From Blastococcus sp. MG754426 (GTDB lineage: Bacteria; Actinomycetota; Actinomycetes; Mycobacteriales; Geodermatophilaceae): a DNA stretch of 64,000 bases. Where the stretch lies: contig NZ_SSXC01000006.1 of assembly GCF_021699055.1 (NCBI RefSeq), positions 1-64,000 of the forward strand. The letters run 5' to 3'. Below, in pieces: positions 26,659-35,569 of this stretch (the stretch's first letter is position 1; every line of letters starts with the position of its first letter). Below the pieces are notes generated by a model. It ran no database searches and was not told where the DNA came from. It saw only the letters and a program-made list of their open reading frames with translations. The translations under genes and the position numbers were made by a program.

Positions 26659-28041
26659 GTGACCGAAGTGCTCTCGCTCCTGCTCGGGGTGCTCGTCGTG
26701 CTGGCGATCACGGCCGTCACGGGCTACTTCGTGGCCCAGGAGTTCGCCTACATGGCGGTCGACCGGGCGACCCTCGGTGCGCGCGCAGCGGGCGGTGACG
26801 CCGCCGCGAAGCGGGCGCTGGACGTCACCCGCCGGACGTCGTTCATGCTGTCGGGCGCCCAATTGGGGATCACGGTCACCGGGCTGCTGGTCGGCTACGT
26901 CGCCGAGCCGCTCATCGGCGAGTCCCTGGGGGCGCTGCTGGGAGGCGTCGGCATACCGACGGCGGTCGGCGTCGGCATCGGCGCGGTGCTGGCACTGCTC
27001 TTCTCCACGGTCGTGCAGATGCTGTTCGGGGAGCTCTTCCCGAAGAACCTGGCCATCTCCCGCCCGGAGCCGGTCGCCCGGTGGCTGGCCGCCTCGACGG
27101 TGGTGTACCTCAAGGTCTTCGGCTGGCTGATCTGGGTGTTCGACCAGGCGTCCAACCTGCTGCTGCGGGCGCTGCGGATCGAGCCGGTGCACGACGTGGA
27201 GCACGCCGCCACCGCCCGGGACCTGGAGCACATCGTCGAGGAGTCCCGCGACAGCGGGAACCTGCCGGCGGAGCTCTCGATGCTGGTCGACCGCATCCTC
27301 GACTTCCCCGACCGCGACGTGGAGCACGCGATGATCCCGCGCCCGCGCGTGGACACCGTCCAGGACACCATCACCCTGGGCGACCTGCGCGCCCTGATGA
27401 CCCACGGGCACTCGCGCTACCCGGTGCTGGAGGCCGGCACCGGTGACGTCGTCGGCGTGGTGCACCTGGCCGACCTGCTGGCCACACCCGAGCCGGACAC
27501 CGCGCGGGTGACGACGATCGCCCGGGAGTGCCCGGTCGTCTCCACGTTCACCCCGCTGCCCGACGCGCTCCGCCGGCTCGCGGAGGGCGGCGAGAAGATG
27601 GCCTGTGCCATCGACGAGTACGGCGGCTTCGCCGGCATCGTCACCCTCGAGGACCTCGCCGAGGAGCTCGTCGGCGAGATCACCGACGAGCACGACGACG
27701 AGCGCCCGGAGTACGTGCCGGTCGTGGGCGACGGCGTGTGGGAGATGGCCGGTGACGTGCACGTCGACGAGGTGGAGCGGGCGCTCGGCGTCGACCTGCC
27801 CGACGGCCACCACGAGACGATCGCCGGGCTGGTCATCACCGCGGCCGGCGCCCTGCCCGAGCCGGGCGACCGGCTGACCATCGAGCTGCCGCCGGACCCG
27901 GCGGATCTGGTGCACGCCGACCGGCCCGCCCCACGGCACCTGCACGTGGAGGTGCTCGACGTGGAGCGGCACGTGCCCTCGCGCGTCCGCCTGGAGCTGC
28001 CCGACCGCGCCGGCGCCACCGCCCCGGAGGAGGCCCGATGA
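26659..28041 (+). CDS. CNNM/hemolysin-type membrane protein with CBS domains
   Basis: A 460-residue protein. The N-terminal CNNM (DUF21) membrane domain has about four helices with GAQLGITVTGLLVG. A CBS pair follows (about 220-345; MIPRPRVDTVQDT, AIDEYGGFAGIVTLEDLAEELVGEI) and then a C-terminal CorC_HlyC domain. Relatives act in magnesium or cobalt homeostasis; the name hemolysin is historical. It starts at a GTG divergent from the nickel operon and overlaps the next gene by 4 bases. Confidence 0.9.
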   Translation: MTEVLSLLLGVLVVLAITAVTGYFVAQEFAYMAVDRATLGARAAGGDAAAKRALDVTRRTSFMLSGAQLGITVTGLLVGYVAEPLIGESLGALLGGVGIPTAVGVGIGAVLALLFSTVVQMLFGELFPKNLAISRPEPVARWLAASTVVYLKVFGWLIWVFDQASNLLLRALRIEPVHDVEHAATARDLEHIVEESRDSGNLPAELSMLVDRILDFPDRDVEHAMIPRPRVDTVQDTITLGDLRALMTHGHSRYPVLEAGTGDVVGVVHLADLLATPEPDTARVTTIARECPVVSTFTPLPDALRRLAEGGEKMACAIDEYGGFAGIVTLEDLAEELVGEITDEHDDERPEYVPVVGDGVWEMAGDVHVDEVERALGVDLPDGHHETIAGLVITAAGALPEPGDRLTIELPPDPADLVHADRPAPRHLHVEVLDVERHVPSRVRLELPDRAGATAPEEAR

Positions 28042-29063
28042 GCGAGAACCCGTGGGTGGTCCTCACCGCGACCGTGGTGATCGTGGCGCTGTCGGCGTTC
28101 TTCGTCGCGGTGGAGTTCGCCGCGCTGGCCGCCAAGCGCCACCGGCTGGAGGAGGCTGCGCCCGGCAGCCGGTCGGCCCGCGCGGCGCTGCGCAACTCCT
28201 CGGAGCTGACCCTGCTGCTGGCCGGTTCGCAGCTGGGCATCACCGCCGCCACCCTGGCCCTGGGCGCGATCAGCAAGCCGGCGGTGCACCACTGGCTCAC
28301 CCCGCTGTTCGAGTCGTGGGGACTGCCGCTGGTCGCCGCCGACGTCGCCGGCTTCGTGCTGGCGCTGCTGGTGATCACGTTCATCCACCTCGTGGTCGGC
28401 GAGATGGCGCCGAAGTCGTGGGCGATCGCGCACCCCGAGCGCTCGGCCACGCTGCTGGCGGCGCCGATGCGGGCGTTCATGGCGGTGTTCCGGCCCCTGC
28501 TGCGCCTCCTCAACACCATGGCCAACCGGCTCGTCCGCTCGGTCGGGGTGGAGCCGGCCGACGAGCTCGCCGTCGGGCACAGCCCCGATGCGCTGCGCCA
28601 CCTGGTGGAGCACTCCGCCAACGTCGGTGCGCTGGACGCCGGCTTCTCCACGCAGATCTCCGGCGCCCTGGAGCTGGAGCGCATGACCGTCCGGGAGCTC
28701 GTCACCCCCGAGGCGCCGCTCGTCTCGGTGCCGGCGGACGCGACCGTGGAGGCGGTGCGGGAGGCCACCCGGCGGAGCGGCCACCTGCGCATCCTGCTCG
28801 GGACCCGGGCCCGGCTGACCGGTGTGGTGCACGTACGCGACACCCTCGCCTCCGCGCCCGGCACCCCGGCGGCCGGGTTCGCCCGCCCGGTGTTCGACCT
28901 GGACGCCGGCACCACCGTGTGGGCGGCCCTCGCGGCGATGCGCGAGACGCGGAACCACCTCGCCGTCGTCACCGAGGCCGGTTCGGTGCTCGGCGTGGTC
29001 ACCATGGCCGACGTGCTGCACCGGCTCCTCCCCCAGCCCGCGGCCGCCGAGCCGGCCGGCTGA
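28038..29063 (+). CDS. second CNNM/CBS membrane protein, short form
   Basis: A 341-residue paralogue of the preceding gene. CNNM domain with GSQLGITAATLALG in the first helices, then a CBS pair (about 205-330). The C-terminal CorC_HlyC domain is missing. Adjacent long and short CNNM proteins are a common actinobacterial pair and may form a heteromer. The ATG overlaps the upstream stop (ATGA). Confidence 0.9.
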   Translation: MSENPWVVLTATVVIVALSAFFVAVEFAALAAKRHRLEEAAPGSRSARAALRNSSELTLLLAGSQLGITAATLALGAISKPAVHHWLTPLFESWGLPLVAADVAGFVLALLVITFIHLVVGEMAPKSWAIAHPERSATLLAAPMRAFMAVFRPLLRLLNTMANRLVRSVGVEPADELAVGHSPDALRHLVEHSANVGALDAGFSTQISGALELERMTVRELVTPEAPLVSVPADATVEAVREATRRSGHLRILLGTRARLTGVVHVRDTLASAPGTPAAGFARPVFDLDAGTTVWAALAAMRETRNHLAVVTEAGSVLGVVTMADVLHRLLPQPAAAEPAG

Positions 29064-29070
29064 GCGGGGC

Positions 29071-29103
29071 GGCCCGGCAGCCCGTTGCCTGGACTGCCGG
29101 GCC
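29071..29103. terminator. bidirectional hairpin between convergent genes
   Basis: GGCCCGGCAG (29071-29080) and CTGCCGGGCC (29094-29103) form a perfect 10-bp stem with a 13-base loop, 7 bases after the CNNM stop. It faces the end of the convergent ANTAR gene. Confidence 0.65.
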
Positions 29104-29174
29104 TGGGCGGCGCACCTGCCGGCGGGCGCGGCGCCGCGGGACGAGCGTCCCCGCCGGAGTGCCCGTCCGCTCGC

Positions 29175-29966
29175 TCAGTCCCGGGACGGGGTCGGCAGGA
29201 CGCCGGTCTCGCTCAGCTCCTCGGCGATGTCGACGAGCTTGCGGTTGGTGTGCGAGGACGCCCGCACCAGGACCTGGAAGGCCTGGTCACCGGTGAGCTT
29301 GAACTGGTTCATCAGGATGCCCTTCGCCTGACCGATCAGGTCGCGGCTGGCGAGCGCGGTCCGCAGGTGCTGCTCGTGCTGCGCGCTGACGAGGGCCACC
29401 GCGGCGTGGCTGGCGAACACCAGCCCCACCGACTCGGACTCCTCGCCGAAGGCGCCGGGCCGCGACGAGTAGAGGTTGAGCGCCCCCACGGTGCTGCCGG
29501 TGACGAACAGCTGGAACGACAGCATGCTGCGGGCGCCCAGGTCGGCGGCCTCACCGGCGAACCGGGGCCAGCGGTCCTCTTCCCGGAGGTCCTCGATGCG
29601 GACGGTCCGCTGCTCGAACAGCGCGTCCAGGCACGGCCCCTCGCCCAGCCGCTCCTGCAGGCGGTCGATGCTTCGAGGCAGGTCGCCGGTCGGGGCCCGC
29701 GACTCCACCGTGCGGCGGTCGACCACGAGGGTGATGCCGCTCTCCTCCGCTCCGGGCACGGAGCCGACCGCGGCGTGGGTGATCGCCTGCAACGTGGCCT
29801 CGACGTCGCCGTGCTCCTCCTGCAGCGCGCGGGCGACCTGCCCCATGACCTCGCCGAGGTCCGCCGCCGGCCCCCGCGCTACCGCACCGTTGCCCGGGAA
29901 GGGAACCGGCCGCTGCGGCTCATCGCTGTGGGCGGACCGGGCTGCGCGGTCGGGCCTCTCGGGCAT
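29175..29966 (-). CDS. GAF and ANTAR domain transcription antiterminator
   Basis: A 263-residue protein. A GAF sensor domain spans about 45-185 (ESGITLVVDRRTV, LGARSMLSFQLFV, GALNLYSSRPGAF). The C-terminal ANTAR domain has LIGQAKGILMNQFKLTGDQAF, which in the family binds a two-hairpin RNA to prevent termination. No kinase or receiver domain is present, so the GAF domain probably senses the signal. The ATG at 29964-29966 sits 7 bases after TACCGT (leaderless). It is the last protein gene before tRNA-Gly. Confidence 0.9.
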   Translation of the reverse strand: MPERPDRAARSAHSDEPQRPVPFPGNGAVARGPAADLGEVMGQVARALQEEHGDVEATLQAITHAAVGSVPGAEESGITLVVDRRTVESRAPTGDLPRSIDRLQERLGEGPCLDALFEQRTVRIEDLREEDRWPRFAGEAADLGARSMLSFQLFVTGSTVGALNLYSSRPGAFGEESESVGLVFASHAAVALVSAQHEQHLRTALASRDLIGQAKGILMNQFKLTGDQAFQVLVRASSHTNRKLVDIAEELSETGVLPTPSRD

Positions 29967-29973
29967 GCGCGCC

Positions 29974-29979
29974 ACGGTA
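29974..29979 (-). promoter_or_regulatory. -10 box of the GAF-ANTAR gene, leaderless layout
   Basis: Minus-strand TACCGT, 7 bases, ATG at 29966. Confidence 0.5.
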
Positions 29980-30166
29980 TCGCCGGGCCGCGCGGCTGTC
30001 CCTGCGCGGGAGCCGCAGCGTCGACGGTTCTGGGAGCCGACGCCTGCATGGGGCCGCTGCCACGTCGTCCGGCGGCGGCGCGCTACGCTCGTCGCGGCTC
30101 GGCAGCCGGTGGATCTCGGTCCCGGCGGCTCCGATGTCGAGGGAGCCCGCTCCCTCGCGCCGTCAC

Positions 30167-30240
30167 GCGGGTGTAGCTCAATGGTAGAGCCCCAGCCTTC
30201 CAAGCTGGCCATGCCGGTTCGATCCCGGTCACCCGCTCCA
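30167..30240 (+). tRNA. tRNA-Gly (anticodon TCC), CCA encoded
   Basis: Acceptor stem GCGGGTG/CACCCGC, D arm with AATGGTAGAGC, anticodon stem CCAGC/GCTGG with loop CTTCCAA (anticodon TCC), and T arm CCGG-TTCGATC-CCGG. TCCA closes the gene, so CCA is genomic. The sequence changes character just after it, suggesting an attachment site. Confidence 0.96.
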
Positions 30241-30494
30241 CGTTTCGACCAGCTCGTATGCCAGTTATCCCAGCTCAGCAGTGCCTCGGCGCTGAGTTCG
30301 TGCCTCAGTGATACCGACCCCTGTTGGCCGCTGACCACCCGATTTGACCGGTGCTTAAGGCACGGATAAGGCACGACCTCGAGCGGCCCAAGCTGCAAAC
30401 GCGTTGTCCTATGACTCGCTGCACTGCCGGGTGAAACCGGCTCTTCTTACTCGAGGTGGCCGTCGGCTGGGCGTCAGGGCTCCGGGGATCGCCG
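30241..30494. other. junction between tRNA-Gly and accessory DNA
   Basis: No gene is seen. It contains short direct repeats of AAGGCAC (in the TTAAGGCACGGATAAGGCAC stretch, about 30,355-30,375) and GTGCCTC/GTGCCTCA near 30,280-30,310. Such repeats can be arm-type integrase sites, but no integrase gene lies in the window. Confidence 0.35.
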
Positions 30495-31490
30495 TCATGT
30501 GTCGAGGAAGTCCCATTCGCTGCCGAGGACCCAGCGCAGGGCCGAAAGCTTTCCGTTGAGCATCCCGAGCTCGGAATCCGTGTACGGGCCCAGCTGACCA
30601 GGCTCTGTGTACAGCCCTTCAACACGCCGGCGCCCTGGCCCTGCAATCGCGAGTAGGCGCTCCAGCTCGGCGTCGTCCCCAACGTCCTCGAGCCGGTACT
30701 CGTGTTGGAGGGAGCGGTGGTACCAGATGCGGTCGAACAGCTCCCGTTCTGCCTCCACGATCTCGTCCAGCCGTCGGGGCTCCTCCTCGAAGTAGGTCTC
30801 CGCGAACAGCTCTTCAATCTCGTCGCCGAAGTAGTCCAGGAGGACTTGATTGAGGCCGTCGACTCCCAGGCCGTAGGTCGACCCCTCCACTGCGAACAGA
30901 CCGGCGAGGTCAGGATGCGGCTGCCGCGCGTCTCCGCCGGGCATGGAGAAGTCGTCGCTGTTGCTCGTGATGAACGCGTGCGGCTCGTGGTCCAGGTCGA
31001 CGCCGCGGAGAGTCGTTTCGTAGAGCTCGATGAGCAAGGCGTCGGCGACACTGTTGCGGGACCGGTGGAACGGCGCCTGCTTCAACAGGCCGCGCTCGAC
31101 CACCCCGCGTTTCTCTTCGTCCCCTGGCTCGAGGCCACGGCCGGCTCGGAGCAGGTCGAGCACCTCGTCGAAGTTGCGGGTCGTCATGGCTCCGATGAGC
31201 GGCACATGGCGGGCAAGATCCGTGATGACGTTGAGCGCCTGCTCGTTGTCCGAGCCGCCGTAGTCGTCGAGGTCTTGCTTGATGAGCCTGAACCGCTGGG
31301 CGATGCTCGCCGTCATCGACGTCTCAACCCGATCTCGGTTCCGCTCGAACTCGTCGATGACGAGTCGTGGGACGAGCAGCTCGACCTGCCCCTGGTGAAC
31401 GAGTACTCGGAGCGCGACGATCCAGCGCTGCCCGTCGCGGCGCTTGCACAGGTCCAGCCAGGTGGAGGTGTCAACGAGCAGACGTAGCAC
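30495..31490 (-). CDS. PIN domain protein (DUF4935-like)
   Basis: A 331-residue protein. The PIN core is N-terminal: LRLLVDTSTWLDL (first Asp), LVPRLVIDEFERNR (Glu) and AFITSNSDDFS (paired Asp near the middle). PIN folds cleave RNA with a metal cluster. The C-terminal 130 residues are acidic and helical and are not recognised. This long form is more typical of solitary DUF4935-type nucleases than of VapC toxins, and no antitoxin gene is next to it. The GTG at 31488-31490 is chosen by leaderless spacing; 31496 is an alternative. Confidence 0.75.
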   Translation of the reverse strand: MLRLLVDTSTWLDLCKRRDGQRWIVALRVLVHQGQVELLVPRLVIDEFERNRDRVETSMTASIAQRFRLIKQDLDDYGGSDNEQALNVITDLARHVPLIGAMTTRNFDEVLDLLRAGRGLEPGDEEKRGVVERGLLKQAPFHRSRNSVADALLIELYETTLRGVDLDHEPHAFITSNSDDFSMPGGDARQPHPDLAGLFAVEGSTYGLGVDGLNQVLLDYFGDEIEELFAETYFEEEPRRLDEIVEAERELFDRIWYHRSLQHEYRLEDVGDDAELERLLAIAGPGRRRVEGLYTEPGQLGPYTDSELGMLNGKLSALRWVLGSEWDFLDT

Positions 31491-31496
31491 GACCAC

Positions 31497-31502
31497 ACCG
31501 TA
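31497..31502 (-). promoter_or_regulatory. -10 box of the PIN gene, leaderless layout
   Basis: Minus-strand TACGGT followed by 6 bases and GTG at 31490. Confidence 0.4.
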
Positions 31503-31522
31503 TGGCCTACCCAGGAGGCGAC

Positions 31523-31594
31523 ATGGCCCAGTTGACCGAGGAGCAGAATGCTCAGCGAGCGGCCGCCCGGCGCCGCACTGCCAGGCCGTCTTGA
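31523..31594 (+). CDS. tiny open reading frame, possible gene remnant
   Basis: A 23-codon frame starting MAQLTEEQNAQR and ending in an Arg-rich stretch. An AGGAGG lies 4 bases before the ATG, unusually good for this window. The polar Gln/Arg-rich start looks like the N terminus of a longer protein cut short, so it may be a remnant rather than a real small protein. Confidence 0.3.
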   Translation: MAQLTEEQNAQRAAARRRTARPS

Positions 31595-31975
31595 TCGCGT
31601 TCATAGCAGTTCGTCGCAGTTCCATAAGCCGTTTGAACAGCGGATAATTACGGCCGCGCACGGCGACGAATGACCGTGAACGCGGCCAACTGCAACCACA
31701 ACTGCAACCGGTTCTGGAGCGCAAGGGCGCCCGACCGGGGCCGTCCAAGACCTGAGTGATGTCACTAATCGGCGACGCAGCCGGTGAGTTGTCCAGCAAG
31801 ATCATGATACCGACGCCGGTTGAGGCGTCGTCGACGTCACGTAATACCGGCGTCCCCGCCATCGCGACCCGCGTTCGCTCCTCTGGCCCTGCGCTTGCCC
31901 TTGAGCCCAGAGAACCGAACCCGGCCCAGGTGCCATCACGGTCTGTACACAAATGGATCTGGTGGCGCCCGCGGG
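31595..31975. other. non-coding accessory DNA
   Basis: No convincing gene. It contains a direct repeat of AACTGCAACC (about 31,689-31,711), a related GCAGTT motif near 31,606 and 31,617, and lower GC than the core. It may be a decayed attachment or control region. Confidence 0.3.
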
Positions 31976-33112
31976 CTATCGGGCTTGGCGGAGCCCGTCG
32001 AGCAGTTCAGCTGCCATCTCTGCCGCGACATCCCCGCTGTGATCGATGACCGCACTCAGGGACACGGTCGCGGTCGGATGCATGACAGCAGCTGCCCCCG
32101 TCGTCATCCGCATAGTGCCTTGATGACGACCCCCCACCTTGGACGGATCTCCCTCGAAGACTCGGTCAAGGGGTGCCAGTGAAGCCGCAGGAGCCACTGC
32201 CGTGGTGTAAGAAGGCGCGACACTGGCCCCCAACACCATGAGACGCGAAAGCCTCCGCTGAAGATCGTCCCGGTTCACCAGAGCACCCATGAAATCGGTG
32301 GGGAGCGCCTCGAACACCGACACCTGTCCGCTCCTATGGACCAGAATTCCTCGATGTGTGGGCTCTTGACGGTCAGTGAGGAAGCCGCCGGCTCCTCCCC
32401 CACTCTGATTCGGCACCCATGACAAAGCCATCGCGGAGTTGCTCGCCGCCTTGACCGCATCGGTCTCTGCGAAAAATCCTGCGTCACGGGCGCTGCGGGT
32501 CAGAATTCCAGGGAGCCCCTGCAACTGCGTTGCCCGCAGCGGCTGTGCGCCTATCGGCACCAGGTGAGCATCAAGAACGGGACCATAGACCCCCGAGTCG
32601 CGGACGGCGGGCACATCCCAGCGCCAGACTACGGCCGGTGGCTCTGGCAACGTTGACCACTCGAGTGCAGCGGGGCCGAGTGACACTTCTGCTAACGCCG
32701 CCGTGACTGCCAGATTCAGCGTCAGCGGGTCTGCGAAGCTGCCTCTGAAGTAGCCATTGACGTAGGACTGCACCCGGGCCTTGAACTGCGCCTGACGAGG
32801 CTCGTCCTCTTCGTCGATAGTTTTGACGAACGCCAAGATCTCCTTGCCCAGACGTCGAGCGTGTTCGAACTCTTCCTCGGTGGGCGCCTTGCCAGTGTCG
32901 GGAAGGGCGTCGCCGTAGCGAGGGCCGAGCAGCAGTACATAGACGTCACACGCCTCTACGCCGGCGAGACACGCTTCCCGCGATGAGCGGCCCTGTGCTG
33001 TGAAGTCCTCGAAGCGCAGCGGCTGGTACGGCGGCACGACCTTCAGCTGAGCGGCGAGAGCGTCACGCTCGGCCTTCAGCGCGTAGGTGACCGACGAAAT
33101 GAAGACCTTCAT
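31976..33112 (-). CDS. DUF4062 domain protein
   Basis: A 378-residue protein. The N terminus MKVFISSVTYALKAERDALA is the DUF4062 signature, followed by ACDVYVLLLGPRYGD and PTEEEFEHARRLGKEILAFV, the conserved core of this TIR-like Rossmann domain (about 1-130). DUF4062 proteins often occur in defence genes as sensing or effector modules. The remaining 240 residues are not recognised. The ATG at 33110-33112 follows TAGCGT by 7 bases (leaderless); a longer frame to 33142 would include that box. Confidence 0.82.
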   Translation of the reverse strand: MKVFISSVTYALKAERDALAAQLKVVPPYQPLRFEDFTAQGRSSREACLAGVEACDVYVLLLGPRYGDALPDTGKAPTEEEFEHARRLGKEILAFVKTIDEEDEPRQAQFKARVQSYVNGYFRGSFADPLTLNLAVTAALAEVSLGPAALEWSTLPEPPAVVWRWDVPAVRDSGVYGPVLDAHLVPIGAQPLRATQLQGLPGILTRSARDAGFFAETDAVKAASNSAMALSWVPNQSGGGAGGFLTDRQEPTHRGILVHRSGQVSVFEALPTDFMGALVNRDDLQRRLSRLMVLGASVAPSYTTAVAPAASLAPLDRVFEGDPSKVGGRHQGTMRMTTGAAAVMHPTATVSLSAVIDHSGDVAAEMAAELLDGLRQAR

Positions 33113-33119
33113 GGCGGGG

Positions 33120-33125
33120 ACGCTA
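33120..33125 (-). promoter_or_regulatory. -10 box of the DUF4062 gene, leaderless layout
   Basis: Minus-strand TAGCGT, 7 bases, ATG at 33112. Confidence 0.5.
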
Positions 33126-33193
33126 GCGACCGGGGCTGACACATCGACGCCTCTGGCCCCTGGGATGTCACCCCCAGCTGCCAGGCTGGCCTC

Positions 33194-33403
33194 ATGGACT
33201 TCTCGGTGACGACGACAACCTACGGTGGAACACCCGAGCCGCGCCGCGTGCGCGTCCCCAACCGGGACGACATCGGTGTCGTCGTGGTGCCAGGAATGAA
33301 CTTTGGCATGTCGCCGGCCATCTACTGCCTCGGCATCTACTTTCCCGAGACCGGCGAGTGCCTGTACTACGACGTCAAGAAGGTGCGGAATGCCGACGAG
33401 TGA
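33194..33403 (+). CDS. small hypothetical protein
   Basis: A 69-residue protein, MDFSVTTTTYGG at the start, then VPNRDDIGVVVVPGMNFGMS and GIYFPETGECLYYDVKKV. It looks like a compact beta-rich domain. It is divergent from the DUF4062 gene and may have a weak CAGGCT -10 box 6 bases before the ATG. No family recognised. Confidence 0.5.
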   Translation: MDFSVTTTTYGGTPEPRRVRVPNRDDIGVVVVPGMNFGMSPAIYCLGIYFPETGECLYYDVKKVRNADE

Positions 33404-33510
33404 TCACCGCGCCGGTTGGCCTGTGCGAGGACGCCACTTCTCCGAGCCGACCGAAACTGGCTGCGATACTGGCCCGCCTTGGTTCTCACGACGGTCGGAG
33501 GCTTCCTCGG

Positions 33511-34074
33511 ATGAGCGGTGAAGAGGGCGGGAATCCTCAGCAGCAATGGGCTGACGCCCTCGCCGAGAGGATCGAGGCGGCGACGGACGGCCGAATTCGC
33601 CTTGCCGTCCATGTTCTCGCGCGGATGGCGGTACTGCTGTACCCCGCTCAGCCCCGCCATGTCGACGTCAACCTTGCATCCAGCGAGCGAATGCTCGTCA
33701 GCGGCGTGGTCCGGGTCTGGACGGACGACCATCTGCTACTCGCCGACCTTCAGGACGTCAAGACGGCGCGCCACCATCGTTTTGACGACGGGCACCGCGA
33801 AGCCCGGGTCTCGATCAAGGTCCTGCCCCGCTCTGCGCTGCAGCAGGTCAGCATCGAGCCCGAAGGAGACTCATGGGTGAATGGCGCTGACGTGTGGCAA
33901 GCCAGCGCCGCAGAGGGCAACTGGACCTTCCCGCACTACGGTCGGGTGACCCTCCGGTATGCCGGTTTGGCCGAGCCGGTCGCGCTGCCGGCCGGCGTCT
34001 CCCCCGGCGGCATCGGCGAGCTTCTGCCAACCCTGCTTGGGGACCTCAGTCCATCCTGTCGGGGCGCCGAATGA
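33511..34074 (+). CDS. hypothetical protein
   Basis: A 187-residue protein from ATG 33511, with GGAGG about 12 bases upstream. It has an N-terminal helix (ADALAERIEAATDGRIRLAVHVLARMAVLL), then a beta-rich region with VRVWTDDHLLLADLQDV and PHYGRVTLRYAGL. No domain recognised. Its stop overlaps a short ATG frame (34071-34193, 40 codons) that could be a coupled peptide or a frameshifted start of the next gene. Confidence 0.55.
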   Translation: MSGEEGGNPQQQWADALAERIEAATDGRIRLAVHVLARMAVLLYPAQPRHVDVNLASSERMLVSGVVRVWTDDHLLLADLQDVKTARHHRFDDGHREARVSIKVLPRSALQQVSIEPEGDSWVNGADVWQASAAEGNWTFPHYGRVTLRYAGLAEPVALPAGVSPGGIGELLPTLLGDLSPSCRGAE

Positions 34075-34297
34075 CGTCCAGCAGCCAATCGGCGGGGACC
34101 ACCAGTACCGCGGGCCGGATCCGTGACCGTGGCGCGGCCTCCACACCGGGCCTGTGGTTACTCTTCGTCGCGGTCGCGGCGGCGACGCCCTAGTCACCTG
34201 GCTGCCTACTGCTCGCGGTATCCGCGGCGGCATCGCGACCGGGGCGTCGGCCGCCGGCAGGCGCGCCAAGGTGACCTCGCTGTCAAGCTTCGATGCC

Positions 34298-35233
34298 ATG
34301 ACCGCCCCCGTGCAGCCGGCGCAGTCCTTCCCCGACGTCGGCACGATGCTTGAGAAGTTCGCCGACGCCCTCGAGGTCATCATCGGGGGCTTCGGCCACC
34401 CTTGGGCCGAGAGCTCTCAGGCGGCGGCGGAGAGCGCGCTGGAGGACACCCTCGCCGGCCGCTGGGCGCAGCGCCCCGTGCTGCTGGCGACCTCCCTCGT
34501 CGCCGCATTGCTGAACCACACCGAGGATCACCTCCGCGGCATGGCGCTCCTTGCCGGGCAGGAGCGCATCCTCATGGTCCCCTTCACCCTCGTGCGTCCA
34601 GTGCTCGGCTCCGCTGCCCGGGCCAACTTCCTGCTGGAGCGCAACATCTCCGCACGCGAACGGGTACGCCGGGCCATGTCCATCAAGCTGAAGATGATCA
34701 GCGAGCTCGACCGTATCGGCTTGGCGTCCTCCACTACCGAGATCGCGAACATCGTTGAGGGCGCCAAGCAGGCCGGCTTCCACGTCACCCTGCCGGGGCG
34801 CAGGCGGAGCGGCGAGGACCCGCCTCCCCAGATCGGCCCTCCGCTGCCCCGCGAGATGTCATTGGTCCGAGCAGTGCTCGACGACGTCCCGGGCGACGAG
34901 ACGGGCGACATCGTCTACCGGGTCGCGTCAGCGTTCGTCCACGGCGAGCCGCACTTCACCTCGTTGATGTCGGTCCGCGACCACAGCCCAAACCCGGCAC
35001 CCGAGTCGACGACCGTGCAGTTGGGAATGCGTCTGGACAACTTCGTGGTGTTCACCGCAAGCGCGATCTTCGCCGTCCACCGCACGGCCATGGCCGCGCT
35101 GGCTTACGCGGGGTTACCCGACTCGGTCTGGCTGGACGTCATCGGACCCACGTTGCTGCGGTGGCAGGCAAGCCTCCACGCGGTCCGAGAGACCGCCTTT
35201 CGGGACATGAGGGAGGGGCTACCGGGCGGCTGA
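34298..35233 (+). CDS. hypothetical protein, helical
   Basis: A 311-residue protein if the ATG at 34298 is used; GTG 34271 is also possible. It is mainly helical: LVAALLNHTEDHLRGMALLAGQE, RPVLGSAARANFLLERNIS and ERVRRAMSIKLKMISELDRI. ERVRRAMSI with a following His in FVHGEPHFTS resembles proteins that screen patient-like helical bundles such as DUF5677, but I cannot confirm the family. It lies among solitary accessory genes. Confidence 0.6.
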   Translation: MTAPVQPAQSFPDVGTMLEKFADALEVIIGGFGHPWAESSQAAAESALEDTLAGRWAQRPVLLATSLVAALLNHTEDHLRGMALLAGQERILMVPFTLVRPVLGSAARANFLLERNISARERVRRAMSIKLKMISELDRIGLASSTTEIANIVEGAKQAGFHVTLPGRRRSGEDPPPQIGPPLPREMSLVRAVLDDVPGDETGDIVYRVASAFVHGEPHFTSLMSVRDHSPNPAPESTTVQLGMRLDNFVVFTASAIFAVHRTAMAALAYAGLPDSVWLDVIGPTLLRWQASLHAVRETAFRDMREGLPGG

Positions 35234-35392
35234 CATCCCCTCGCGGTGTTGGCGGACGCGCCTGGAGCAGGGTCGCCGTCGGCGAGTGGCCCCACTAACG
35301 GATGCCCGCGGCGCTGGGCGTTGCGAGGCAGGCCGCGACGCTGCAGGAGTAACCGGCCCGCATCAGCTCGGCGACTCAGAGACGAGTCGCCC

Positions 35393-35398
35393 TAGGCT
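35393..35398 (+). promoter_or_regulatory. -10 box of the small membrane protein gene, leaderless layout
   Basis: TAGGCT, 7 bases, GTG at 35406. Confidence 0.4.
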
Positions 35399-35405
35399 GC
35401 GCCAG

Positions 35406-35564
35406 GTGAGCCCACTCCTGCGTCGGCGCGATGTACCCCTCACGGACGAACAGCGCCGACGACGCCGCGAGATCGTCGCCCAGGTCGTGATCGGCGTCGC
35501 TCTCTTCGGCGTAGCGGTGGCGGGCCCGGCAGCACATCCGTCGACCGCCGGGCGTCGTTCGTAG
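35406..35564 (+). CDS. small single-span membrane protein
   Basis: A 52-residue protein from GTG 35406. A basic segment (TDEQRRRRREIV) precedes one hydrophobic helix (AQVVIGVALFGVAVAGPA). The leaderless promoter spacing supports it as a real gene. No known family. Confidence 0.4.
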   Translation: MSPLLRRRDVPLTDEQRRRRREIVAQVVIGVALFGVAVAGPAAHPSTAGRRS

Positions 35565-35569
35565 GCTGG

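Noticed and set aside
30495-31490. PIN protein as a VapC toxin
   Set aside because: It is about 2.5 times the usual VapC length and no antitoxin gene adjoins it.
34071-34193. 40-codon frame overlapping the preceding stop
   Set aside because: ATGA coupling is suggestive, but the sequence is low complexity and could equally be a leader of the next gene; not listed as its own gene.
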